Of a stretch of 23,731 nucleotides of DNA, positions 7,839 to 14,916 are shown piece by piece. The position numbers and the translations under genes are program-made. Below the pieces are notes generated by a model. The model saw nothing but the letters and a program-made list of their open reading frames with translations, did no database searches and was not told where the DNA came from. The first letter of the stretch is position 1, and the number at the start of each line of letters is the position of its first letter. Source of the stretch: VFKE01 sp031400955 (GTDB lineage: Bacteria > Verrucomicrobiota > Verrucomicrobiia > Verrucomicrobiales > Verrucomicrobiaceae); the NCBI GenBank assembly GCA_031400955.1, contig JANNQW010000309.1:1-23731 (forward strand), in the 5' to 3' direction.

Positions 7839-8342
7839 TCAGGGTTGAAACCCGATGCGGCGCTTGGGTGTTGCCGGTGGAGGCAACAGGAGCGGGACGA
7901 GCTTTTGATATATGTCGCGCAAAGCGGAATCGTGCAGCAAGAGAGTCTTGTCGACCTCGGCCAGTCGCTTGAGAATGGTGGAATTGGCGAGAAAGTGCTC
8001 GCGCATTTCCACGAACGCGCGGATCACATAAACGCTCATGGCGATGGCGCGGTCGCTGGTGAGAATGCTGGCGGCCATGAGCGCGCCATGCTCGGTGAAA
8101 ACGCGTGGCGGCTTGGTGCGACCGCCCCGGGCCGGCTTTGATATCGCATTTTGCGATATCAAAGCGTCGCGTTTTTCTGCTGTGAGGACAAATGAGAAAT
8201 CAGCCGGGAAACGCCTGAGGTTTCATGTGACTGCTTCATTGAACCGGCCGGTGGAGACACCGTAGATGACGGCAAGATCGGAGTCCAGCACGACGCGTTG
8301 TTCCCGGATGGTCAGGATGCGAATGGCAGGTGCTTTGGTCAT
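7839..8342 (-). pseudogene. ORF6N-domain DNA-binding protein gene interrupted by one TGA codon
   Basis: Reading from the ATG at 8342 gives an ORF6N domain: ILTIREQRVVLDSDLAVIYG, then GRFNEAVT, a TGA at codon 40 (8225-8223), and NLRRFPADFSFVLT in the same frame. The frame then continues through TKPPRVFTEHGALMAAS, SDRAIAMSVYVIRAFVEMRE and a C-terminal helix to the stop at 7839. Intact relatives usually have Arg or Lys at the stop position, so a CGA-to-TGA transition explains the break. The total of 167 codons is normal for the family. ORF6N proteins are KilA-N-related, often linked to phages and mobile elements, and presumed DNA-binding. Translation could restart within the C-terminal 100 residues, but the complete domain would be lost. 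Confidence 0.8.
8136..8164. repeat. Perfect 13-bp inverted repeat inside the ORF6N gene
   Basis: CTTTGATATCGCA is followed by a TTT spacer and its exact reverse complement. On the coding strand it encodes part of LISQNAISKP in the ORF6N domain. It could fold as a strong hairpin or serve as a dyad-symmetric operator. The sequence shows the symmetry; any role is inference. Confidence 0.75.
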
Positions 8343-8353
8343 TGAGGCGGGCT

Positions 8354-8560
8354 TCATGGGATGGTCTGCGCAATCGCGCGTGTCTGTCGGCAGGAGTGCA
8401 GTGCCACCTGCCAGTCGAGATCATCGTGTGTTACGTCGGAGAAAGGCGGGCGCGCACCAAGGAACTGCCGCAGCCAGCGGCGGTGCTCGTAGTCCTGCTG
8501 GATGGCCTCAACTTCATTGAAGCGACGGGCGACCTCTTGAGCATGGGCGAGCAGATTCAT
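8354..8560 (-). CDS. Small hypothetical protein upstream of the ORF6N pseudogene
   Basis: This 68-residue frame ends 11 bp before the ORF6N start on the same strand. The product is hydrophilic with a likely helical N-terminal half (MNLLAHAQEVARRFNEVEA, then HRRWLRQFLGARPP). There is no signal peptide or membrane segment. I do not recognise it. Spacing suggests it was cotranscribed with the ORF6N gene, and it lies within the segment bracketed by repeat copies B and C. It may be a remnant of a longer gene. Confidence 0.4.
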   Translation of the reverse strand: MNLLAHAQEVARRFNEVEAIQQDYEHRRWLRQFLGARPPFSDVTHDDLDWQVALHSCRQTRAIAQTIP

Positions 8561-8594
8561 CTGAAAGAGGATGGCGCGGGAGAAGGTGGGGTGC

Positions 8595-8637
8595 GAATGG
8601 AAGAATGGAATGTTGGAAGAATGAGTGCCAGTATTCC
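8595..8637. repeat. GAATG-type repeat, copy C
   Basis: The element lies in the surE leader: gaatggaagaatggaatg, then gaagaatgagtgcca and attcc. It is the second direct copy of the element at 7790-7823. Downstream (8655-8670) the words catcctt and catcctt form a further 7-nt repeat that partly complements the GGAAGAATG words. Confidence 0.55.
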
Positions 8638-8679
8638 ATCAATCCCTCTGATTTCATCCTTCATCCTTTCCGATCCCCC

Positions 8680-9390
8680 ATGCACTTCCTCCTCACCAAC
8701 GACGACGGCATTCACGCTCCCGGGCTGGCAGCGCTGGCGGCTGCGGTGCGGATGCTGCCGGATGCACGGATCACGATTGTGGCGCCGGAGGAGGAGCGCT
8801 CCATGTGCGGGCACCGGGTGACGACACGGGAACAGTTGATCGTCGAGCGGCTCGATGATGAGAGATACGGCGTCTCGGGCACGCCGGCGGATTGCGTGCG
8901 GGTGGCGTTGTTTGCGCTTGGAGTGAAACCGGACTTCGTCATCAGCGGAGTGAACGCAGGCGGCAATCTCGGACAAGACTTGCCGGTTTCCGGCACTGTG
9001 GCCGCAGCGCGGGAGGCGGCTTTTCACGGATTGCCAGCGATGGCCGTGTCACACTATTTGATCAAAGAACTTCAAGTGGACTGGGCGCGGGCTTCGGTGT
9101 GGTGCGCGGAGATATTGAGCGAACTGATGATCGATTCGCTGGGCGACGGCGAATTCTGGAACGTCAATCTGCCGCATCTGCCGCCCGGCGATGTTTCACT
9201 GCCGGAGAGAGTGCCCACCCAGCCAAGCCGGGCACCGCTGGGCGTAAGTTACGCAAGTGCGCGTGATTCGATGGGGCGGATGCTTTTGCAATACGACGCA
9301 TCCTACGCGGAACGACCGGCGCCGGAAGGTTCGGATGTGGCGGTGTGTTTTGGCGGCCGCGTTTCTGTTTCGCGACTTTGTGTTCTATAG
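8680..9390 (+). CDS. surE: 5'/3'-nucleotidase SurE
   Basis: The protein has 236 residues, near the usual 245-260. SurE is a metal-dependent phosphatase that hydrolyses nucleoside 5'- and 3'-monophosphates in the cytoplasm and is linked to stationary-phase survival. Metal ligands are visible at D8 and D9 in LLTNDDGIHAPGL, S41 in EEERSMCGH and N92 in SGVNAGGNLG. YGVSGTPADCVRVAL and LPVSGTVAAAREA are also characteristic. The start at 8680 is fixed because family members begin a few residues before NDDG; the in-frame extension to 8605 is repeat-derived. The leader GATCCCCC lacks a Shine-Dalgarno motif. The gene converges on the CPXCG gene, with 12 bp between stops. Confidence 0.96.
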   Translation: MHFLLTNDDGIHAPGLAALAAAVRMLPDARITIVAPEEERSMCGHRVTTREQLIVERLDDERYGVSGTPADCVRVALFALGVKPDFVISGVNAGGNLGQDLPVSGTVAAAREAAFHGLPAMAVSHYLIKELQVDWARASVWCAEILSELMIDSLGDGEFWNVNLPHLPPGDVSLPERVPTQPSRAPLGVSYASARDSMGRMLLQYDASYAERPAPEGSDVAVCFGGRVSVSRLCVL

Positions 9391-9402
9391 CGGACGATCA
9401 GG

Positions 9403-9585
9403 TTACCCACCAAGTCCTTGCGCCTCGCCGGTGACTGCGCCGTCCTCCTCCCAGAACGCCACCAGCATCGGCCGGCAGCAGATTTCGCAGTCGTAGTCCA
9501 CGGAGCAGGGCGCCTCTGTTTCATGCGGCGCTGGCACCTCGAAGGACTCGCCGCAGGTGGGACAAATGATTTCGACGGAATTCAT
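9403..9585 (-). CDS. CPXCG-motif cysteine-rich small protein
   Basis: The 60-residue product begins MNSVEIICPTCGESFEVP, with the family CPxCG motif at C8-C11. Further cysteines in CSVDYDCEICCRPM (C27, C33, C36, C37) complete a probable zinc ribbon. This fits the Cys-rich CPXCG family of small proteins, whose function is unknown. The start at 9585 is preferred because its ATG overlaps the TGA of the upstream transpeptidase gene as ATGA, a classic coupling arrangement. An earlier ATG at 9597 would lie inside that gene. Confidence 0.88.
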   Translation of the reverse strand: MNSVEIICPTCGESFEVPAPHETEAPCSVDYDCEICCRPMLVAFWEEDGAVTGEAQGLGG

Positions 9586-10346
9586 GGCAGCTTCCATTCG
9601 GTGCGCAACTTGTCATAAACCTCGTGAGGCAGCAGCACGTAATGTGGTTTGGCTTCAGGCCGGAGCCAGATGATCACACGTTCCAAGTTTTCGAGCGGCA
9701 TGGTTGTGCAACCGATGCTTGGCCGGTCGGGTCCGCGTTGCACATGAAAAAAAATGGCGCTGCCGCTGCCCGGTCTCGGCGGATTCGTGTTGTGCCTGAT
9801 TTCGAGCAGCCATTTGTAGGCGTTGTCACCCAGCCGCATTTTTTGACTTTCAAACCAGTCGGGAATCTGCCGGGGATTCACCCGCACATGTTCATTGTAG
9901 TGGGGCAGCCGGGGGTCGTCGATCCAGGCGTCATAGGGCCCGACCTGAATATAGGACCACTTTGTTCCTGATGGAGCGGCGGACGCATAGCCGAGCAACG
10001 CGCCCACGGCAAAGATGCCCGCCGGGGCTCGACCGTCCTTCTCGGTCTTGCGCGGTTGTTTATCGTCCGGCGGCGAGAAAGCACCGCGACCCCAACCCAG
10101 GCCGTTGCGGCCGAGCAGCACCGGCCATTCGTTGCGGAACACTGCGCGCCACGCATCGTTTTTACCATCGCGCTGATAACCTTGCAGCGTGGCACGTTGG
10201 GAGTTCCATTCAGGAGCGATAGCCACCAGAAGCTGGCGGGACTCAACAGGAACCTGGCAAAAAGACATAGAGCAGAAAAAAAGCAAAGCGATGACGGCGG
10301 TCAGCATTACCTGCTGCCTTCCGTGATTTTTACATGTATTCCGCAT
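9582..10346 (-). CDS. L,D-transpeptidase (YkuD domain), secreted
   Basis: From the ATG at 10346 the product has 254 residues. It begins with a basic n-region and a hydrophobic core (MLTAVIALLFFCSMSFC), so it is exported or anchored. The catalytic signature is H201 followed by SIGCTTM, with the nucleophile C213, typical of YkuD/ErfK enzymes that form 3-3 peptidoglycan crosslinks or attach proteins. PAGIFAVGALLGYA, WIDDPRLPHYNEHV and GSAIFFHV are typical of the DUF-like subgroup that processes murein in Gram-negatives. An upstream extension to 10445 would place residues before the signal peptide and is rejected. The stop overlaps the CPXCG start by four bases. Confidence 0.9.
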   Translation of the reverse strand: MRNTCKNHGRQQVMLTAVIALLFFCSMSFCQVPVESRQLLVAIAPEWNSQRATLQGYQRDGKNDAWRAVFRNEWPVLLGRNGLGWGRGAFSPPDDKQPRKTEKDGRAPAGIFAVGALLGYASAAPSGTKWSYIQVGPYDAWIDDPRLPHYNEHVRVNPRQIPDWFESQKMRLGDNAYKWLLEIRHNTNPPRPGSGSAIFFHVQRGPDRPSIGCTTMPLENLERVIIWLRPEAKPHYVLLPHEVYDKLRTEWKLP

Positions 10347-10446
10347 CACCGTTGATCCTACTTCTCTTTCCTTCAGGGCGCATCTTTTACCACCGAGGGA
10401 AAATGACAGGCCGGTGCGCAGCCGCGAAGCGAACCCCGTCCGCACC

Positions 10447-10500
10447 CACAGCCAAGATGGCTGTGTTACTTGCGTGATTCGCGTGTTTCGCGGATGGTGT
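10447..10500. repeat. Intergenic composite: 7-bp hairpin followed by 9-nt phased words
   Basis: CACAGCC and GGCTGTG pair around the loop AAGAT (10447-10465). Immediately after are 9-nt words in phase: gttacttgc, gtgattcgc, gtgtttcgc, ggatggtgt. The element lies between the divergent transpeptidase and release-factor-like genes, just before the latter's start. There is no T-tract, so it is not an ordinary terminator. It looks like a REP-type intergenic element. Confidence 0.5.
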
Positions 10501-10507
10501 TTTCAGA

Positions 10508-10912
10508 ATGGCAGCTTCTTCTGATGACGATGCTTTGAACAAACGAATGCGCCGGCTGGGCATCCGCGAGGAGGATATTGAAGAAAATTTCATCAGAGGC
10601 ACGGGCGCAGGCGGACAGAAAATCAACAAGACCAGCAGTACCGTGGTGCTCGTTCACAGGCCGACCGGACTGGAAGTACGCTGCCAGCGTGAGCGATCGC
10701 AGTCGCAGAACCGAATGGTCGCGCGACAGGAATTGTGCGACAAACTGGAAACGAAACTGGAGAACGCGCGACAGACGAAGCGCGATGCCATTGAACTAAA
10801 AAAGCGCCAGAATCGCAAACGTCCGCGCGGCTTGAAGGAGCGCATTCTGGAGCACAAGCACCGGCGCAGTGAAGTGAAAAAACACCGGGGCAGACCGCGG
10901 GGTGATGAATAG
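10508..10912 (+). CDS. Release-factor-like GGQ domain protein (RF-1 domain only)
   Basis: This encodes 134 residues. The core is IEENFIRGTGAGGQKINK, with the catalytic GGQ at G35-G36-Q37, followed by the conserved VVLVHRPTGLEVRCQRERS and NRMVARQELCDKL. A strongly basic C-terminal tail (KKRQNRKRPRG, HKHRRSEVKKHRGRP) could bind rRNA. There is no codon-recognition domain, so it resembles ArfB/YaeJ-like or mitochondrial C12orf65-type factors that hydrolyse peptidyl-tRNA on stalled ribosomes. The basic tail fits ArfB-like use of the empty mRNA channel, though its exact subfamily cannot be decided by eye. Confidence 0.88.
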   Translation: MAASSDDDALNKRMRRLGIREEDIEENFIRGTGAGGQKINKTSSTVVLVHRPTGLEVRCQRERSQSQNRMVARQELCDKLETKLENARQTKRDAIELKKRQNRKRPRGLKERILEHKHRRSEVKKHRGRPRGDE

Positions 10913-11008
10913 CCGGAAGTCTCCCGATGAGTCCGCAGCGAATGATTGCGCGGTTGCGACATCTCGCTAAGCGTGGCACCCGCCCACGATGATGAGTCAA
11001 AGCGCATT

Positions 11009-11037
11009 TTAAGATTCCGGGCATGTATCAAAATAAT
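11009..11037 (+). promoter_or_regulatory. Possible promoter close to the glycosyltransferase start
   Basis: TTAAGA and AATAAT are separated by 17 bp, with the -10-like box ending 4 bp before the ATG at 11042. If used, transcription would start at or beside the ATG and the mRNA would be nearly leaderless. This is weak evidence from sequence alone. Confidence 0.2.
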
Positions 11038-11041
11038 TTTT

Positions 11042-12703
11042 ATGAACTTGCCTGAGCATCCCGAGTCGTCGTGGCATCGCTGCTGGCCGGAGGCGCTGCT
11101 GGCCCTGCTGGTGCTGGTCACGCTTTTTACATTTCTGGGCACAGGCGGACTCAATGAACCGGATGAGGGCCGTTACGCCGAGATGGGCCGCGAGATGGCA
11201 GCGGGCGAGTCATGGCTAGTGCCGCATCTCAACGGCATCCCGCAATTTCAAAAGCCACCGATGATTCATTGGGCCACGGCGACGAGCATAAAAATTTTTG
11301 GAGTCAATGAGTGGGCTGCGCGCCTGCCATCCGCGCTCGCGGCCTTGGGCACGCTGCTGCTGACATGGGGCATGGGCCGTATGCTTTTTGGAAGACGCGA
11401 AGCCTCGCTGGCGGCGCTGGTGCTGTTGTCCAGTCTGGAGTTTTTCGGTCTGGCGCGCCTGCTGACACCGGACATGACGATGACCTTCTGGATTACTGCG
11501 GCGCTGTTCTGCCTGGTGAAACGGATTCGCGGCGGGGGCGGGCTGCTGTGGGGCTGGCTTTTTTTTGCTGCGATGGGCCTGGGCTTCATGGCCAAGGGAC
11601 CGATGGCCTTGGTGGTGCCCGCTTCCGCTGCGCTGACCTGGCAATGGGCGCAATGGCGCAGCGGCGGAGAGTTCCGCCTTCCGTGGTGGCGAGGTCTGGC
11701 GCTGACGCTGACGCTGGCGCTGTGGTGGTTCGTCGCGCTATCGTTGAGTGATCCCGCGCTTTTCAGCTACTTCGCGGGGGACGAACTCGTGAATCGCTTT
11801 GGCTCCAGACATCACGGCCGCAGCAAGCCGTGGTGGTTCTTTCTCTTGGTGCTGCCAGCGGGTGCGTTTCCATGGACGTTCCTGCTTGGCGCGCTGGGCA
11901 TTGAGCGCGCACTCGCCTGGCGCAAGGATGTAAAGCCATCGCCCGCAGGATGGTTTCTGTTGGGCTGGGTGATTCCACCGCTCATCATTCTTTCCTTCAG
12001 CGGATCGAAGCTGCCCACTTACATCCTTCCGTTGTTTCCCGCCCTGGCACTGGCAGCGGGTCGCGGAATCAGTTTGAATCTGAAATCACGATTGTGGATG
12101 ACGGCTTGGGCGCTGACAATATTTAGCGTGATCGCACTGGTCACGGCTTTTGAAAGCGCGGGGCATTGGGCAGGAATGCAGGTGCCCGAAATGCGGCCGC
12201 TGCTCATTCTGGCGCTCTTGCTCGGACTGGTGTTGTGGAAGCGGCGCGCGCTCGCCATGCCGGTGCTGGGTGCCGGCATGGCCGCGGGCTGGCTGCTGGG
12301 CATCGCGCAGATGCACCACTTCAACGATGAACTCGCCCAGCAGGCCACGGTGCGCCCGCTGGCGGAGCTATTGCGGAAACACACCGACGTGCAGACTGCC
12401 ACCATTTTCGCCTGCGACGTCAAGGCGCATGGCTGGGAGTTTTATCTTGGCCGCAAGATCTACGTCACCAGAGCCGACTCCGCCGTAGTTCTGCCACTCA
12501 CCCCCGAACAACAGGAGCGTCTGCCAAAAAACCCGGCGCAATGCGCGAAACAGATGCTGGCCAAGCACCCGTCCTTCGGCTTGGTCCGTCAGAAGCGCTA
12601 CGCCAATACGTTCGGCAAGGAACACTGGGAGGTATTGGGCCGCTCCGGCGATTTTCTTCTGATCGCGAGCAAGCCTGAAACAAATCCCACCGGGAAGAAT
12701 TGA
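11042..12703 (+). CDS. ArnT/PMT-type glycosyltransferase (GT39/GT83-like), polytopic membrane protein
   Basis: The protein has 553 residues. After a first membrane helix (ALLALLVLVTLFTFLG) comes LNEPDEGRYAEMGREM, where D41-E42 match the catalytic acidic motif in the first periplasmic loop of PMT/ArnT enzymes. KPPMIHW follows. About ten hydrophobic segments span residues 80-430, then a soluble C-terminal domain of about 120 residues. Such enzymes transfer a sugar from a polyprenyl phosphate donor to lipid A, proteins or other acceptors on the periplasmic side; donor and acceptor here are unknown. The start at 11042 is favoured because the extension to 10946 is hydrophilic and unlike the family. 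Confidence 0.88.
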   Translation: MNLPEHPESSWHRCWPEALLALLVLVTLFTFLGTGGLNEPDEGRYAEMGREMAAGESWLVPHLNGIPQFQKPPMIHWATATSIKIFGVNEWAARLPSALAALGTLLLTWGMGRMLFGRREASLAALVLLSSLEFFGLARLLTPDMTMTFWITAALFCLVKRIRGGGGLLWGWLFFAAMGLGFMAKGPMALVVPASAALTWQWAQWRSGGEFRLPWWRGLALTLTLALWWFVALSLSDPALFSYFAGDELVNRFGSRHHGRSKPWWFFLLVLPAGAFPWTFLLGALGIERALAWRKDVKPSPAGWFLLGWVIPPLIILSFSGSKLPTYILPLFPALALAAGRGISLNLKSRLWMTAWALTIFSVIALVTAFESAGHWAGMQVPEMRPLLILALLLGLVLWKRRALAMPVLGAGMAAGWLLGIAQMHHFNDELAQQATVRPLAELLRKHTDVQTATIFACDVKAHGWEFYLGRKIYVTRADSAVVLPLTPEQQERLPKNPAQCAKQMLAKHPSFGLVRQKRYANTFGKEHWEVLGRSGDFLLIASKPETNPTGKN

Positions 12704-12770
12704 TCGGACGCGGATCCATCGGGAGAAGTGCATTGCACGAATCTGTTCACGCGCTAATCGTGCGCAGATC

Positions 12771-13565
12771 ATGCTCGAATATCATCGTCTTCTCCGCAAG
12801 GTCCTCGATCACGGAAGCATCCGTGCGGACCGCACCGGTGTGGGCGCGTATTCGGTCTTCGGCGAACAATCGCGCTACGATCTGAGCGCGGGCTTCCCGT
12901 GTCTCACCACGAAAAAGCTCCATCTGCGCTCGATCATCCATGAGCTGCTGTGGTTCATCAAAGGCGACACCAACGTCAAATACCTCAGAGAAAATAAAGT
13001 TACCATCTGGGACGAATGGGCCGACGAGCAGGGAAATCTCGGGCCGGTTTACGGCGCGCAATGGCGCCGGTGGAAGGGCGCGGACGGAGTCGAGCACGAC
13101 CAGCTCGCGGATGTGATCGCGAACATCAAGACGAACCCCTATTCCCGGCGGCACATCGTCAGCGCGTGGAATGTGGCGCACATCGAGGAGATGGCACTGC
13201 CGCCCTGCCACCTGATGTTTCAATTTTTCGTCGACCGAGGAAAACTGAGCTGCCAGCTCTATCAACGCAGCGCCGATCTTTTTCTCGGGGTGCCGTTTAA
13301 CATCGCCAGTTACGCGCTGCTGACGATGATGGTCGCCCAGGTATGTGGCTTGCAGCCGGGTGAGTTCGTCCACACGTTTGGCGATCTTCATCTGTATGCC
13401 AATCACCTGGAGCAGACCAAGCTGCAACTCACTCGCGAAACACGCCCGCTCCCGCAGATGAAGATCACTCCCGACGTGAAGGACATTGATGCCTTCAAGT
13501 TTGAAGATTTCACACTGGAGAACTACGACCCCTGGCCTGCGATCAAGGCGGAGATCGCCGTATAG
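12771..13565 (+). CDS. thyA: Thymidylate synthase
   Basis: The product has 264 residues, the same as the E. coli enzyme. It methylates dUMP to dTMP with 5,10-methylenetetrahydrofolate. The phosphate-binding R21 (IRADRTG) and the RR pair R126-R127 (YSRRHIVSAWNV) are present, as are the nucleophile C146 in LPPCHLMFQF, QLYQRSADLFLGVPFNIASYA, and HTFGDLHLYANH near the C-terminus. No catalytic residue is missing. Dihydrofolate reductase is not adjacent. The gene ends inside the left arm of a heptad repeat that precedes the PQQ-protein gene. Confidence 0.97.
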   Translation: MLEYHRLLRKVLDHGSIRADRTGVGAYSVFGEQSRYDLSAGFPCLTTKKLHLRSIIHELLWFIKGDTNVKYLRENKVTIWDEWADEQGNLGPVYGAQWRRWKGADGVEHDQLADVIANIKTNPYSRRHIVSAWNVAHIEEMALPPCHLMFQFFVDRGKLSCQLYQRSADLFLGVPFNIASYALLTMMVAQVCGLQPGEFVHTFGDLHLYANHLEQTKLQLTRETRPLPQMKITPDVKDIDAFKFEDFTLENYDPWPAIKAEIAV

Positions 13566-13714
13566 ATACAAGATTGTAAGATATATGATTCAAGACCGGA
13601 CGGATTCGCGCACTCAAACACAAAATTTGATGACAATAAAAATCCCACCCGCATCTCGCAATTCCACTGCCTTGTCATGTCTTGCATCTTGCATCTTATC
13701 ATCTTGCATCTTCG
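13564..13714. repeat. Inverted pair of heptad-phased AGAT/ATCTT arrays
   Basis: The left arm (13564-13597) has five AGAT-like words starting at 13564, 13571, 13579, 13586 and 13593, spacing 7-8-7-7. The right arm (13679-13714) has ATCTT-like words whose reverse complement gives the same 7-8-7-7 spacing. The arms match at about 27 of 34 positions. The 81-bp interval contains the start codon of the PQQ-protein gene, and the right arm is translated as its signal peptide. Confidence 0.7.
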
Positions 13715-14910
13715 CTACCGACTGGCCCGAGTTCCGGGGCCCGACGAAGAATGGTCACTCGGATGCGACGGGTCTTCCCTTGGAATGGTCGACCGTTAAG
13801 AACGTGGTGTGGAAAACGCCACTGCCCGGCAAGGCGTGGTCGTCACCCATCGTGGCCGGCGGTCGCATCTATCTGACCAACGCAGTGGCAGCGAACAACG
13901 AGACTGATCCTCATGATGCGAGATCACTGCGCGCGCTGGCGCTGGATGCAGTGACCGGAAAAATCATTTGGGATACGGAAATTTTCGCCGTGACGGATCC
14001 AGCGGCTTATGGCGTTCATCACAAGAACAGTTATGCCTCGTCCACGCCGGTTATTGAAGATGGCCGCATCTACGCGCACTTCGGACATTTAGGCACCGCG
14101 TGCCTTGATACGGATGGCAAGATCGTCTGGAAGACACAGGAACTGGCTTACAAGCCGGTTCATGGCAACGGCGGCTGTCCCGTCATCGCGGATGATCTGC
14201 TGATCTTCAACTGCGACTCGGAGGAGAAGCCCTTCATCGCTGCGCTCAAGAAGGCGACCGGCAAGGTGCGCTGGCGGGTGCCGCGTGATACGGACGCGAA
14301 GAAGACATTCTCCTTCTGCACGCCCCTGCTCATCGAGGTCAACGGCGTGAAACAGCTCATCAGTCCGGGCAGCAATGTCGTGTCCGCGTTGAACCCGAAG
14401 AATGGAGCGGAAATTTGGCGCGTGAGATACGAGGGTTACTCCGTGGTGCCGCGGCCAGTCTATGCGCAGGGTTTGATTTTCATGAGCACCGGCTTTGACA
14501 GGCCCTCGGCGCTGGCAATCAAGTCCGATGGCAAGGGCGACGTCACCGACACGCATATCGTCTGGAAAATGGAAAAGCAGGTGCCTAATACTCCGTCCAT
14601 GCTGGTGGTCGGTGATGATCTTTTCATGGTTGCGGACAAGGGTCTTGTCACCTGCGCAGATGCGAAGACCGGCGCGATCCACTGGCAGGAGCGCGTGGCC
14701 GGCCCTTGCAGCGCATCGCCCTTGTATGCTGACGGCCGCATTTACATCCAGGACGAGAAAGGTTCTGGGTTTGTCATCAAGGCCGCGCGGCAGTTGAAAT
14801 TGCTGGCGACGAACAATCTTGGCGAGCCGACACTGGCTTCTTATGCGGTCAGCGGGAATAATTTGATCATCCGGACTCAGGGCGCGGTCTATTGCATCGG
14901 CCATCGCTGA
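13630..14910 (+). CDS. Secreted PQQ-like beta-propeller protein
   Basis: From the ATG at 13630 the product has 426 residues: a signal peptide (about 1-30) and then TDWPEFRGPTKNG, the usual first strand of verrucomicrobial and planctomycetal PQQ-propeller proteins. Repeats of the form 'SSPIVAGGRIYLTN ... LDAVTGKIIWDTE' recur at least five times; examples are STPVIEDGRIY with LDTDGKIVWK, GNGGCPVIADDLLIF with KKATGKVRW, LNPKNGAEIWRV and CADAKTGAIHWQE. No dehydrogenase catalytic motif is evident, so it is more likely a BamB-like scaffold or binding protein than an enzyme. The hydrophobic core of its signal peptide (SCLASCILSSCIFA) is encoded by an ATCTTGC heptad repeat. The metallophosphoesterase starts 6 bp after it. 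Confidence 0.88.
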   Translation: MTIKIPPASRNSTALSCLASCILSSCIFATDWPEFRGPTKNGHSDATGLPLEWSTVKNVVWKTPLPGKAWSSPIVAGGRIYLTNAVAANNETDPHDARSLRALALDAVTGKIIWDTEIFAVTDPAAYGVHHKNSYASSTPVIEDGRIYAHFGHLGTACLDTDGKIVWKTQELAYKPVHGNGGCPVIADDLLIFNCDSEEKPFIAALKKATGKVRWRVPRDTDAKKTFSFCTPLLIEVNGVKQLISPGSNVVSALNPKNGAEIWRVRYEGYSVVPRPVYAQGLIFMSTGFDRPSALAIKSDGKGDVTDTHIVWKMEKQVPNTPSMLVVGDDLFMVADKGLVTCADAKTGAIHWQERVAGPCSASPLYADGRIYIQDEKGSGFVIKAARQLKLLATNNLGEPTLASYAVSGNNLIIRTQGAVYCIGHR

Positions 14911-14916
14911 CACCCC

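Noticed and set aside
8223..8225. Selenocysteine at the in-frame TGA of the ORF6N gene
   Set aside because: The position is Arg/Lys in the family and there is no redox motif; nonsense mutation is simpler.
13564..13714. CRISPR-like array
   Set aside because: The words are 7 nt with no spacers of constant length, and no cas gene is nearby.
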